Assembly: GCA_947462255.1 (NCBI GenBank)
Contig: CANHOA010000028.1
Coordinates: 1 to 37,971 of the forward strand
Source of the DNA: Flavobacteriales bacterium
GTDB lineage: Bacteria; Bacteroidota; Bacteroidia; Flavobacteriales_D; Crocinitomicaceae
DNA: 37,971 nucleotides
Direction: 5' to 3'
Position numbers and translations under genes: made by a program
The notes under the pieces: model-generated
Told to the model about the DNA's origin: nothing
Databases searched by the model: none
Seen by the model: only the letters and a program-made list of their open reading frames with translations
Shown: piece after piece, positions 5,865-14,739 of the stretch
Position numbering within the stretch: the first letter of the stretch is position 1
Layout of the letters: every line of letters begins with the position of its first letter

Positions 5865-7199
5865 ATGAAAAAAATAATACTTAATCTCCTTTTTGCTCTT
5901 TTTACAACTTTGGGATATTCTCAAGTTCCTAATTATGTTCCTGCTAATGGTCTTGTAGGTTGGTGGCCATTTAATGGGAATGCCAATGATGAGAGTGGAA
6001 ATGGGAATAATGGGACTGTGAATGGAGCGACATTGACAAGTGATAGGTTTGGGAATGTTAATCAGGCTTATGGGTTTGATGGGAATGATTGGATTGAAAT
6101 GAACATTCCTCAAACCATTGAGTTTTCTGTTTCTGTTTGGTTTAATTCATCAATATTAAACCAGAGTTATATGGGAATAATTCAGCATAAGGATAATTGT
6201 ATAAGGGGTGCTGGATACATAGTAGAACTATACAATAATTCTATTCGTGAGCTTGCGAGTAACTGTGGCCAATGTAATAATATCTGTCCAAACTATTTTA
6301 ATTTTGTTAATATTATGACAACGGGAATCGATCAATGGTATCATCTTGTCCTTACTTGTGACCTTAATGGAACATATAAACTTTATTTAAATAACAATTT
6401 AATCCATACCACTACAAATCTATCTACTCTTTGCCAGTTCAATGTTCCTTTTTCAGTAGGAAAACATCATGACGGAGTACAAGACCTATATTATTTCAAC
6501 GGAGATATAGACGATATTGGTTCTTGGAACCGACCAATTTCAGATTGTGAAATCCAAGATTTATATCATTCACAACTAGGATTTACTACAATTGATGCGG
6601 GGCCAAATCAGACAATTTGCAAGGGTGATTCAGTTACTTTAAATGGCTCTGGAGGAATATTTTTATCATGGAATAATGGAGTAATAGATGCCTTCCCATT
6701 TGAGCCATTACAAACAGATTCATATGTTTTAACCGGCGCTGATACATTGGGTTGTGTTGGAACAGATACTGTTAATATTACGGTATTAAATCCAACAACC
6801 TCCACCCAAACCCAAACAGCGCTAGACACCTACACTTGGCCTCTTAACAACCAAACGTATACTCAAGGTGGAACTTATACGGCGACCATTCCTAATGCAG
6901 CAGGTTGCGATAGTGTTGTGACCTTGAATTTAACGTTAAATTATACTGGTATTAATGAGCCGAATAGCAATTCAGTAAGCATTTCCCCCAATCCCACCTC
7001 ATCTAAAATAACTGTTAATTCCTCATTGGCATTAATTGGTAAAGAATATATTATTTATGACCAACAAGGTAAAGCAGTGAAATCAGGTGTAATTACTACT
7101 GAAGAAACAGAAATAGATTTATCAAACATTTCTGAGGGCATCTATCTATTTAAAGCAGGTGAAGTGATGCATGAGACTTTTAAAATTATTAAGCAGTAA
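5865..7199 (+). CDS. Secreted LamG-domain protein with T9SS sorting domain
   Basis: 444 residues. A signal peptide (MKKIILNLLFALFTTLGYSQ) leads into a concanavalin-like LamG/jellyroll domain at about 28-225: GLVGWWPFNGNANDESGNGNNG, QAYGFDGNDWIEM and YFNGDIDDIGSWNRPIS are hallmark strands. A short Ig-like linker follows (TQTALDTYTW...GCDSVVTLNLTL), then the type A sorting domain (SISPNPTSSKITV ... SEGIYLFKAG...FKIIKQ). The protein is probably exported by T9SS to the cell surface, perhaps to bind glycans. The gene stands alone with its own promoter, a divergent XRE regulator upstream and a terminator downstream. Confidence 0.9.
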   Translation: MKKIILNLLFALFTTLGYSQVPNYVPANGLVGWWPFNGNANDESGNGNNGTVNGATLTSDRFGNVNQAYGFDGNDWIEMNIPQTIEFSVSVWFNSSILNQSYMGIIQHKDNCIRGAGYIVELYNNSIRELASNCGQCNNICPNYFNFVNIMTTGIDQWYHLVLTCDLNGTYKLYLNNNLIHTTTNLSTLCQFNVPFSVGKHHDGVQDLYYFNGDIDDIGSWNRPISDCEIQDLYHSQLGFTTIDAGPNQTICKGDSVTLNGSGGIFLSWNNGVIDAFPFEPLQTDSYVLTGADTLGCVGTDTVNITVLNPTTSTQTQTALDTYTWPLNNQTYTQGGTYTATIPNAAGCDSVVTLNLTLNYTGINEPNSNSVSISPNPTSSKITVNSSLALIGKEYIIYDQQGKAVKSGVITTEETEIDLSNISEGIYLFKAGEVMHETFKIIKQ

Positions 7200-7214
7200 A
7201 AAATACTATTATGA

Positions 7215-7243
7215 AAAAAGAGCATCCATTGGGTGCTTTTTTT
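7215..7243 (+). terminator. Terminator of the LamG gene
   Basis: AAAAAGAGCATCC-ATT-GGGTGCTTTTTTT forms a GC-cored hairpin with a T run, 16 bp after the stop codon. Confidence 0.75.
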
Positions 7244-7434
7244 GTATGAACTCCGCTCACTAGAACTCCATAAACTACCCCCACTAGTAACTATTCTGTG
7301 ACAGAATAGTAGAGACGCATGTCAAAAGTCAATTTGCTTTCTCAAATCAAGCAGCGAATTAACCTCAAATTTTACTGTATTTTAGCATGAAAATTTACGG
7401 CTTAATAATTGCTGAAATCTGAAAAAATGAAAGT

Positions 7435-8313
7435 ATGAAAGTATCCATTTTTGAACCTTGTCCTGCGAACTGGGAGAAGATGCAGATCAAACTTAACGCA
7501 AGACACTGTACCCAATGCGATAAATCAGTGGTGGATTTTACAAAAAAAAGTAGGGCGGAAATAATCACCTATTTAATTGAAAATCCAAATGGTTCCGTTT
7601 GTGGTAGAATGAACCAACAGCAATTTGATATTAAAGAAGAAGATCTTCCCGAATTAATTTCTATTCTTAGTCAACCAAGATTTCGCGCTAATGCATTTTT
7701 AATATTGGCAGTGGTTTGCTCAAGCTTATTCTATTCCTGTGAGACAGCTTCCACAGGTAAAAAAACCATTGGGAAGATGAAAATTGAGAAGCAGACAATT
7801 AATCCTATTGAAAAGCCAAAAATTAATCCCATAGATAATACAAGTATTGACGACAGTTTGAAAAAAAGAAAAAAACAGCACATTATTCCTCAAGTAGAAC
7901 TTATGGGTGAAGTCTCCATACTTCCCGAACCTCCCCCTGCTATTGCTGGAGGAATTACGTATGAACCTTTACCAGAAATAGAAGTGGTGACAAATCCGGA
8001 AGAAGTCCTATCTTATGCGGAAGTGATGCCCGAATTTCCAGGGGGAATGCCCGAAATGGTTAAGTATCTATTAGAAAACATGATCTACCCTGAAGAAATG
8101 AAAGAAAATGGAATCGAGGGAAGGATTTTTGTGCAATTTGTCGTAACCAAAACGGGTAGTGTTGAAGATGTAACCATTGCAAGGGGAATTGATGGTTTAA
8201 ATCGCGAAGCAATTCGTTTGGTGAAACAAATGCCAAATTGGTCGCCAGGAAAAAATAACGGTAAAGAAGTGAACGTGAAGATGGTAATTCCGATTCGTTT
8301 TTCGCTCCAATAA
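7435..8313 (+). CDS. Energy-transducer TonB C-terminal domain protein
   Basis: 292 residues. The N-terminus (SIFEPCPANWEKM ... ARHCTQCDKSVVDFT) carries the CxxC-type motif found at the start of many Bacteroidota TonB-like and anti-sigma-like proteins. One membrane segment follows (about 85-100, FLILAVVCSSLFYSC), then a Lys/Pro-rich linker, and a TonB C-terminal domain at about 210-292 (YPEEMKENGIEGRIFVQFVV, GSVEDVTIARG, MPNWSPGKNNGKEVNVKMV). By family, such proteins contact outer-membrane receptors across the periplasm. No ExbB/ExbD genes are nearby, so its partner is unknown. Confidence 0.82.
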   Translation: MKVSIFEPCPANWEKMQIKLNARHCTQCDKSVVDFTKKSRAEIITYLIENPNGSVCGRMNQQQFDIKEEDLPELISILSQPRFRANAFLILAVVCSSLFYSCETASTGKKTIGKMKIEKQTINPIEKPKINPIDNTSIDDSLKKRKKQHIIPQVELMGEVSILPEPPPAIAGGITYEPLPEIEVVTNPEEVLSYAEVMPEFPGGMPEMVKYLLENMIYPEEMKENGIEGRIFVQFVVTKTGSVEDVTIARGIDGLNREAIRLVKQMPNWSPGKNNGKEVNVKMVIPIRFSLQ

Positions 8314-8330
8314 TAAGATGATTAAATACT

Positions 8331-8451
8331 TGTTTTTTTTTCGCCAAACGATTCCATTTATCTTTTATTCCAAAATATATCAATTGAATTGACCGATGGC
8401 TTTCTTTCCGCAAAATCTTTTTGTCATGATTTTAAATAAAAATATATGCCA
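8331..8451. repeat. Dispersed intergenic repeat, copy B
   Basis: Second copy of the element at 588-701. It begins 18 bp after the TonB-like gene. The conserved ends CCAAACGATT and ATATATGCCAA mark its limits, and CAAAATCTTTTTGTCATGA is the best conserved internal block. Confidence 0.6.
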
Positions 8452-8467
8452 AAAAGGGTATTATTCT

Positions 8468-8492
8468 ATGTTAATATCGTCGATATTAACAT
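8468..8492. repeat. Perfect 12-bp inverted repeat
   Basis: ATGTTAATATCG-T-CGATATTAACAT is a perfect inverted repeat with one central base. It is followed by a small hairpin AACCCC-AAT-GGGGTT (about 8494-8508). It lies between the TonB-like gene and the metalloprotease gene and could be an operator or a structured RNA. There is no T run, so it is not an ordinary terminator. Confidence 0.6.
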
Positions 8493-8710
8493 TTAACCCC
8501 AATGGGGTTTTGAATTATACTTGCGGCATAATTAAGTGATATTTTTTTGTTTTCAGCATACGTTTCATAAACCAACTCTTCAGCACTACCCCCTATATTT
8601 TGCTAGCAATAATAGATAAAAATAGTAGCCGGCAAAAAAACAATAATGCTAGTCCAATAAATAATTGTAACATTGTTAATCAAAAATTCAGAACAATAAC
8701 AAGAGCTACT

Positions 8711-9949
8711 ATGGGCAACTATTCAAGTTTTATTCAATTAATAATTTTCGTGCTGTTTTTTCAAATGAATGGCGTGGCTCAAAATAGCGAATGTGGGACT
8801 GACTTCATTCACAATACACGGATGGAATCCGATGCCGTTTATAAAAAGCAATTCCTTGAGTTGGAATTGCAAGTTGAAGCTAGTATAAAAAACCATGCAC
8901 ATAACAATTTAAAATCGACCATTTATAAAATCCCCGTTGTTGTTCATGTACTTCATTTAGGTGAGGCTATTGGAACAGGAACTAATATTTCAGATTTACA
9001 AATTCAACAAGCAATTACGGGTCTAAATAACCGATTTAATAATTCAAACGGTAATGGAGTTGATGTTGAAATGGAGTTTTGTCTAGCAAGTTTAGACCCT
9101 AACGGAAATGCAACTTCAGGTATTAACCGAGTTAATGGGACAAGCGTAGCAAATTATCAAACAAACGGCATAACCCCAACTGGAAATCCATGTATCGGAG
9201 GAATTGAAACTTCCATAAAGGACTTAAGCAGATGGCCTGTTGCAGATTATTATAACATTTGGGTAGTAAGTGAAATATGTAATGGCAGTTTTGTTGGCTT
9301 TGCATCATATCCAGTTGGCGGCCTTTACGATGGATTAGTGATTGTTTCCACCTCAATGACAAGTAACAGTGGCACATTACCGCATGAAATAGGGCATGGA
9401 TTTTTTCTTTATCATACATTCAATGGCGATGGTGGTAACGTTAATTGTCCAGTAGACGCGGATTGCACCATTGATGGGGATCGTGTTTGCGATACACCTC
9501 CTCATAAACAAAGCGATTGTGGAGCTACCAATCCATGCACAGTAGCTGGCGTGTGGGATAACAGCCGGTATAATTATATGTCTTATTGTCCGCTTGTAAA
9601 CAGATTTACACAAGGTCAGAAAGATAGAATGAGGGCTACAGCCGTTATTACTCCAAGAGCAAGTTTATTAACGTCAGCAGGGTGTGGAATCTTAGGGACG
9701 AACGAAATGAGCGGCAATCAGGAATTTTCAGTTTTTCCAAATCCAACGCAATCGAATTTCTCCATAATTAACAGCACTCAAAAGCCACTGGCAATAGTTT
9801 TATTAGCATCAGATGGCAAACAATTAAATACACTGTTCAGTCAAGAAAACGTTATTTTAGTTGACCTTTCCTCACATCCTAAAGGATTATATTTATTGGA
9901 AATTAATGACGGGTCTAAAACTGAGTTCAAGCGTATCATTAAGGAATAA
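8711..9949 (+). CDS. Secreted M43 (pappalysin-like) metalloprotease with T9SS sorting domain
   Basis: 412 residues from the ATG at 8711; the frame is open further upstream, but this ATG gives a proper signal peptide (MGNYSSFIQLIIFVLFFQMNGVAQ). The catalytic domain includes IPVVVHVLH, the zinc motif HEIGHGFFLYH (225-235) and the Met-turn YNYMSY, typical of M43 metzincins. Cysteines around DADCTIDGDRVCDTPP match the family's disulfides. M43 proteins normally have Gly at position 8 of HExxHxxGxxH, whereas here it is Phe, though all three zinc histidines are present. The C-terminal T9SS domain (SVFPNPTQSNFSI...GLYLLEIN) sends it to the surface or medium. It is probably a protease for proteins in the environment. 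Confidence 0.9.
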   Translation: MGNYSSFIQLIIFVLFFQMNGVAQNSECGTDFIHNTRMESDAVYKKQFLELELQVEASIKNHAHNNLKSTIYKIPVVVHVLHLGEAIGTGTNISDLQIQQAITGLNNRFNNSNGNGVDVEMEFCLASLDPNGNATSGINRVNGTSVANYQTNGITPTGNPCIGGIETSIKDLSRWPVADYYNIWVVSEICNGSFVGFASYPVGGLYDGLVIVSTSMTSNSGTLPHEIGHGFFLYHTFNGDGGNVNCPVDADCTIDGDRVCDTPPHKQSDCGATNPCTVAGVWDNSRYNYMSYCPLVNRFTQGQKDRMRATAVITPRASLLTSAGCGILGTNEMSGNQEFSVFPNPTQSNFSIINSTQKPLAIVLLASDGKQLNTLFSQENVILVDLSSHPKGLYLLEINDGSKTEFKRIIKE

Positions 9950-10055
9950 AGTAGCATTAACAGCAGTGAGCTTTAGAATAACGATTAATTCAACGATAAT
10001 TTTCTATAAGAAACAAACACTTTTACTTTTTAACTGTTTTAAAATAAAAAAAGAT

Positions 10056-10277
10056 ATGGAAGCGAATAATATCAAGCCTAAAAAATGGAAATTAATGCTG
10101 ATCAGTTGGTTATTTGTATATCCTGTTATCAATTTGATGTTCGCCTTAGTTTTTCCCTTAATTAAAGATTTTCCGCAATTAATCAAAACATTGATCTTTA
10201 CAATAATCTTAGTTCCCTTAATGGGTATTTGCATTCCACTTTTACATAAGAAATGTTGGAATTGGATCGTAAAATAA
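10056..10277 (+). CDS. Small two-helix membrane protein
   Basis: 73 residues from the ATG at 10056. A charged start (MEANNIKPKKWK) precedes two hydrophobic helices (about 13-33 and 42-63) and the tail HKKCWNWIVK. The pattern KWKLML-SWL...YP...LVPLMGICIPLL resembles the C-terminal membrane segment found behind antibiotic-biosynthesis-monooxygenase (ABM) domains in some bacteria, here without the ABM domain. The frame is open upstream to 9861 inside the protease gene, but the internal ATG after an A-rich leader is the credible start. Function unknown. Confidence 0.6.
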   Translation: MEANNIKPKKWKLMLISWLFVYPVINLMFALVFPLIKDFPQLIKTLIFTIILVPLMGICIPLLHKKCWNWIVK

Positions 10278-10331
10278 ACGGCAACTGATCTAAAACTTAC
10301 CATATTTGGTTGAGGAAAGGCAGAAAAAAAT

Positions 10332-10339
10332 TAAATTTG
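10332..10339 (+). promoter_or_regulatory. -7-like element right before proline dehydrogenase
   Basis: TAAATTTG fits TAnnTTTG but ends only 4 bp before the GTG start. If it is used, the mRNA would be leaderless or nearly so. Confidence 0.3.
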
Positions 10340-10343
10340 TGTC

Positions 10344-11510
10344 GTGATAAATTTCAATAATACCGAAATAGCTTTTAAAAGCAAATCTGATCGCGAACTG
10401 CGTCAGGCGTATTGGCTTTTTAAGCTTATTGGTTCTCCTACACTTGTTAAGCTAGGAAAAGCATTTACCTTATTTGCCTTAAAAATAAAGCTACCCATTA
10501 AAGGAATGATTCGCGCGACTATTTTCAAACAATTTTGCGGTGGTGAAAAAGTATCTCAATGCGATAGTGCAATAGCACATTTAGGTAAATATGGTGTAGG
10601 AACTATTCTCGACTATTCTGTAGAAGGAAAAACGTCCGATGAAGACTTCGAAACAACCGTATTAGAAATTATCAAAACCATTGATAAAGGTAAAAACGAT
10701 CCAAATATTCCTTTTGCCGTTTTTAAAGTTTCAGGTATTGCTAGATTCGGAGATCTAGAAAAGATATCCCAAGCTATCGAAAATAATGAGGTCATTGATA
10801 AAGAGCTTGAAACGATCATTTTAGGTCGGATTGATCGAATTTGCAAGGCTGCTTTTGAGCAAAATGTCCCCGTATTTATTGACGCTGAGGAAAGTTGGAT
10901 TCAAGCGTGTTTAGACCATTGGTGTCTAGAAATGATGCTGCGCTACAATAAAGAAAAAGTCATTGTCTATAATACGCTTCAAATGTATCGGCATGATCGC
11001 TTAGCGTTTCTGAAAGATTGCCATGTGCTAGCGCAGACGCATAGCATCAAATACGGAATCAAATTAGTTCGGGGTGCTTACATGGAAAAAGAGAGGGAAC
11101 GCGCTTTAAAAATGAACTGCCTCGACCCTATCCAGGTAACCAAAGAGGCGACTGATTCCGACTTCAATAAAGCCATGGAATTCATTTTAGCTAATCTATC
11201 TGATTTTGCACTTGTCGCTGGAACACATAATGAAGAAAGTTCGCTTTTACTTACGCAATTAATGGCGAAATTTAACATTGATTCATCAACACCTTCTATT
11301 TATTTCGCTCAATTACTAGGTATGTCAGATCACCTTTCATACAATCTAGCAAATGAAGGATACAAGGTGGCGAAATATGTTCCTTATGGACCAATTGAAG
11401 AAGTTATGCCCTATCTCTTAAGGCGTGCAAATGAAAATACTTCGGTTGCTGGTCAAACAAGCAGAGAATTAAAACTAATTCAGCAAGAAAGAAACCGTAG
11501 ACGTCTTTAG
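10344..11510 (+). CDS. Proline dehydrogenase
   Basis: 388 residues with a GTG start; MINFNNTEIAFKSKSDRELRQAYW is the usual Bacteroidota PRODH N-terminus. It is an FAD-linked TIM barrel oxidising L-proline to pyrroline-5-carboxylate, the first step of proline use. Recognisable parts are DAEESW (about 184-189), the KLVRGAYMEKER strand, ALVAGTHNEES, and the C-terminal LRRANENTSV that carries the proline-binding arginine pair. It is a stand-alone enzyme and not a PutA fusion; no P5C dehydrogenase gene is nearby. Its stop codon overlaps the stop of the convergent beta-helix gene. Confidence 0.93.
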   Translation: MINFNNTEIAFKSKSDRELRQAYWLFKLIGSPTLVKLGKAFTLFALKIKLPIKGMIRATIFKQFCGGEKVSQCDSAIAHLGKYGVGTILDYSVEGKTSDEDFETTVLEIIKTIDKGKNDPNIPFAVFKVSGIARFGDLEKISQAIENNEVIDKELETIILGRIDRICKAAFEQNVPVFIDAEESWIQACLDHWCLEMMLRYNKEKVIVYNTLQMYRHDRLAFLKDCHVLAQTHSIKYGIKLVRGAYMEKERERALKMNCLDPIQVTKEATDSDFNKAMEFILANLSDFALVAGTHNEESSLLLTQLMAKFNIDSSTPSIYFAQLLGMSDHLSYNLANEGYKVAKYVPYGPIEEVMPYLLRRANENTSVAGQTSRELKLIQQERNRRRL

Positions 11511-13273
11511 TCTAGGATTAATTTATAACTTTTATTTTTAATTGAAATTAAATAAACACCTGAATTTAAGTTAGTTAAATCTATGTTTGTCATCAATTTT
11601 TTTAAGCTCTCATTGTGAATTAATTGACCGTAAACGTTATAAATACGAAGCATTTCATTTAAACAATCTACCTGGATCTCAATGTTGAAACAGCCTGTAC
11701 TTGGATTGGGATAAATCGCTATTTCTTGCTTGTTTTGCTTTTCGATACTTAGATAAAAATCATTATTCCCACATGCTCCGGCAAAAATAAAATTTGATTC
11801 ATACCGATCCCTTGCTGGAACAGTTGCTGAATTCATGGTGCTTGGAATTCCAATTCCCCCCCACTGGTAATCCTGAACAAATTCAGGTTTTTGCGAATAA
11901 TAATAACTTATATCAACTAAATTAGTTGTTCCAGCAGGCGCAACAGTGCCCTTATTATTGTTTCCATACGTAAATTGATCGTTCCCTTGAATGTTATAAT
12001 TCACTGCGCTGTATGGAAATCCAGTATTTGGAATTTCATTTCCAATAAAATTTTGCGAAGGGCTAGTTCCATCCGAAAAGAAAATACCGTATAAAGAAGC
12101 TCTATTTCTTAAAAAGGTATTAAAAGGACCATTCGCTCCGTGCGAGTTATCAATTACTATGTTTTGAACATCGTTTTGCTCAAAGAGATTAGCGTAGACA
12201 AAGTTGCCATGTAAAACCAATTCACCAGCGGAATTAGCACCCAAAATAGGATTAGAATTCGTCCAATACGGATCGAGCGAATGATTAAAAGTGACTACAT
12301 TACCATTTGCGCCTGCTTGAAGTAAAACGCTGTGCCTTAAATGTTTAAATATATTGTTTTCAATTAAACATTCATTTGTTGTAAAGTGCAATACCACGCC
12401 ATAAGCGCGACCTCCGCCACCGTATTCAAAAGCATCTTGAAAATAGCTCTTTTCAACCTTTGAATTAGAAACACCTTCAAATTCAATATGAGCGAAAGTA
12501 GTTTTGTTTGAAGAAACGCCACTAATCCAGCAGTTTTCAGTGTAGGTAAAATGAATACCGCTGGCTTGTTCTGGTGCAGTATTATCAATACGTTCTAAAG
12601 ACAGACACTGAATACCAATATTTCGCTTCATGGAAATTCTAATTACCAAAGGAGCACGATTTAATGAATAATCCATTCGTAATTCTGAATTTAAAAACAA
12701 GGTATCTCCTGCTATTGCAACAATCTTTGCTATTTGACCCACGCTACCTTGCGCCCAACTAGAAAAAACTAAATCGGCATCCTGCTGACGAATTCGAATC
12801 CAATCTCCAGGCTCAAAAGATGAAGTGCTATTCACCACAATCAGTTGACTCCCTTTATCACCCTGATTAGTAAATGAACTAGTATCAGAATTGACCAAAT
12901 TTCCGGTGCTTTGTATGGAATGATTTGTTCCGCCTAGATCAAAGATAAAATGGGTTTCAGTCGCTCCATCTCCTGTAATTAAACAATTGCTTGGTAAAGC
13001 AAGAGTTTCATTAAAGAAATAAGATCCAGCGGGGAAATGAAGGTGAATACCACTAGTTTGATTTAATTGTAAGAGACTGTCAACAATAGAGATCACGGGC
13101 GTTATGCCATCAGGAATAACACCTTCTTGAATCACATTATAGTATGCGAATCCAATGGTACTCGTGTCATTTAAACCAGCAACAGTCCAATCAACAGATC
13201 GATTGAGGGGCAGTACTTGGGTATAAGATACAGCGTAATTTAAAGCGAGAATAACAAAGAAAATTCTACACAT
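11507..13273 (-). CDS. Secreted right-handed beta-helix protein with T9SS sorting domain
   Basis: 588 residues. A signal peptide (MCRIFFVILALNYAVSYTQ) is followed by a pectate-lyase-like parallel beta-helix (about 50-480): GIHLHFPAGSYFFNETLALPSN is the typical entry strand, then come short Asn-rich rungs (NCWISGVSSN, NSKVEKSYFQDA, ECLIENNIFKHLRHSV, NGNVVTFNHSLD). The C-terminus is a type A sorting domain (AIYPNPSTGCFNIEI...SGVYLISIKNKSYKLILD). Probably a surface carbohydrate-binding or polysaccharide-lyase-like protein; I cannot place catalytic residues. It is the last gene of the coupled minus-strand operon, 5 bp after the beta-propeller gene, and overlaps the proline dehydrogenase stop by 3 bp. 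Confidence 0.85.
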   Translation of the reverse strand: MCRIFFVILALNYAVSYTQVLPLNRSVDWTVAGLNDTSTIGFAYYNVIQEGVIPDGITPVISIVDSLLQLNQTSGIHLHFPAGSYFFNETLALPSNCLITGDGATETHFIFDLGGTNHSIQSTGNLVNSDTSSFTNQGDKGSQLIVVNSTSSFEPGDWIRIRQQDADLVFSSWAQGSVGQIAKIVAIAGDTLFLNSELRMDYSLNRAPLVIRISMKRNIGIQCLSLERIDNTAPEQASGIHFTYTENCWISGVSSNKTTFAHIEFEGVSNSKVEKSYFQDAFEYGGGGRAYGVVLHFTTNECLIENNIFKHLRHSVLLQAGANGNVVTFNHSLDPYWTNSNPILGANSAGELVLHGNFVYANLFEQNDVQNIVIDNSHGANGPFNTFLRNRASLYGIFFSDGTSPSQNFIGNEIPNTGFPYSAVNYNIQGNDQFTYGNNNKGTVAPAGTTNLVDISYYYSQKPEFVQDYQWGGIGIPSTMNSATVPARDRYESNFIFAGACGNNDFYLSIEKQNKQEIAIYPNPSTGCFNIEIQVDCLNEMLRIYNVYGQLIHNESLKKLMTNIDLTNLNSGVYLISIKNKSYKLILD

Positions 13274-13278
13274 ACTGC

Positions 13279-14739
13279 CTATTTAATTTTTATCACCTTA
13301 AAAGGAGTTGAGATTCCTTCAATCTTTATAAAATAAATCCCTTCATTCAAAAATTCAAGTGACAGCGATTTTTCAAAGGATTTACCTTGTGTAACCAAAT
13401 CACCAAGCGAGGAGAAAATGTAATATTCAAAAGGGCTAGAAATTCCGTTAACAGTGATAAGATCTTTTGTGGGATTTGGATAGATATTCTTTACTGTTGT
13501 TGATTCTTCTGTCACTGAGACCAAGGTATTAACAGCTTGGATTCCAGTGGTTATAGGCAACTCATCATTCGGACCAATTTTTATAACATAAACCTTTGTA
13601 CCCCCAACAGGATAATTACCCACTGCAAGTAATCCGCTTGTCCAACCCACTGCAATTACACCACCATCGGAAGTCGCCATGAATTGCTCCACCTTTTCAT
13701 CCTCTAAATTATTGATATTCACAGGACCATTGTCCCAATCAAAGGCTGAATTAAATCTTCCTATAGTCACATCTAAACCAAATAAGGAACTGGAGAAATT
13801 TTCATTTCGATAACCAATATATAACTTGGATAAATTACCGTTAAACGTAAGTTCATCCAAAATTACATCCCCTTGATTCACAAAAACATACTCATTAAAA
13901 AGGGCACCATTTAACTCAAATCGTCCGGTATAATTATCATGTTCATTTAGCAATGGATCCCACTTCCAACCAGTTGCATATATTTTATTCGTGAACAAGG
14001 TAATGTCTGTAATGCCAAATGAACCATTATCCCCTATTTGATTCATCCAAACAACGTTTCCATTTTGATTTATTTTCATTAAAAAGCCTTTAGAAAGCAA
14101 GGAATCTTGATTATAATATTCTCCACCAACAATAAACATTGAATCTTCCACATTTATGATGGTATTGGCGACATCTTGACCTGTTCCTCCAAAGGTTTTT
14201 GTCCAAAGTGTATCGCCATTTTGATTTAATCTTACCATATAAATATCGCTTCCTCCCCCCAATAGTGTTTGGCTTGATCCCACCATTACAATTCCGCTAT
14301 CACTGGCGAATACGGCATCATTTATTTGCTCCCAATTACCCGTTCCATAGGTTTTTGACCAAAGTTGATTTCCTTGCAAATCTGTTTTTACCACCAGCGC
14401 ATCATAATCACCACTAGAATACGAATTAGAATTACCGACAATGTAATACCCCAAATCCTGATTGTAGAGCACTCTCCTACCCCAATCTGCTTCATTTCCA
14501 CCGTAATGATTACTCCATTGATACTGACCGGCTTTCGATAACTTCAACAGAAATGCTTCTGAATCTTCGCCAAAGCTTCCTGACAAACCTGTGATGATAT
14601 AACTCGAATCTTCTAATTGCGCAATGCCTTGCCCCGTATCATAACCTGTCCCGGAGAAATACTTAAAAAAAGAGACCTGACTGCTTAAAGTAAAAGCAGA
14701 ACAAAGAATACTAAGAAAAACAACTGTTAAATTCCGCAT
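13279..14739 (-). CDS. Secreted beta-propeller-like protein with T9SS sorting domain
   Basis: 486 residues. The signal peptide is MRNLTVVFLSILCSAFTLSSQ. Residues about 25-390 form repeats of the pattern 'YDTGQGIAQLEDSSYIITG ... FLLKLSKAGQYQWSNHYGG', recurring as 'DALVVKTDLQGNQLWSKTYG' and 'DIYMVRLNQNGDTLWTKTFG'. This is the delta-60/SBBP-like propeller blade common in Bacteroidota surface proteins. The end (IYPNPTKDLITVNG ... NEGIYFIKIEG) is a type A sorting domain. It probably acts as a surface binding scaffold. Its start overlaps the 3' end of the DUF5723 gene by 13 bp, showing translational coupling. Confidence 0.85.
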   Translation of the reverse strand: MRNLTVVFLSILCSAFTLSSQVSFFKYFSGTGYDTGQGIAQLEDSSYIITGLSGSFGEDSEAFLLKLSKAGQYQWSNHYGGNEADWGRRVLYNQDLGYYIVGNSNSYSSGDYDALVVKTDLQGNQLWSKTYGTGNWEQINDAVFASDSGIVMVGSSQTLLGGGSDIYMVRLNQNGDTLWTKTFGGTGQDVANTIINVEDSMFIVGGEYYNQDSLLSKGFLMKINQNGNVVWMNQIGDNGSFGITDITLFTNKIYATGWKWDPLLNEHDNYTGRFELNGALFNEYVFVNQGDVILDELTFNGNLSKLYIGYRNENFSSSLFGLDVTIGRFNSAFDWDNGPVNINNLEDEKVEQFMATSDGGVIAVGWTSGLLAVGNYPVGGTKVYVIKIGPNDELPITTGIQAVNTLVSVTEESTTVKNIYPNPTKDLITVNGISSPFEYYIFSSLGDLVTQGKSFEKSLSLEFLNEGIYFIKIEGISTPFKVIKIK

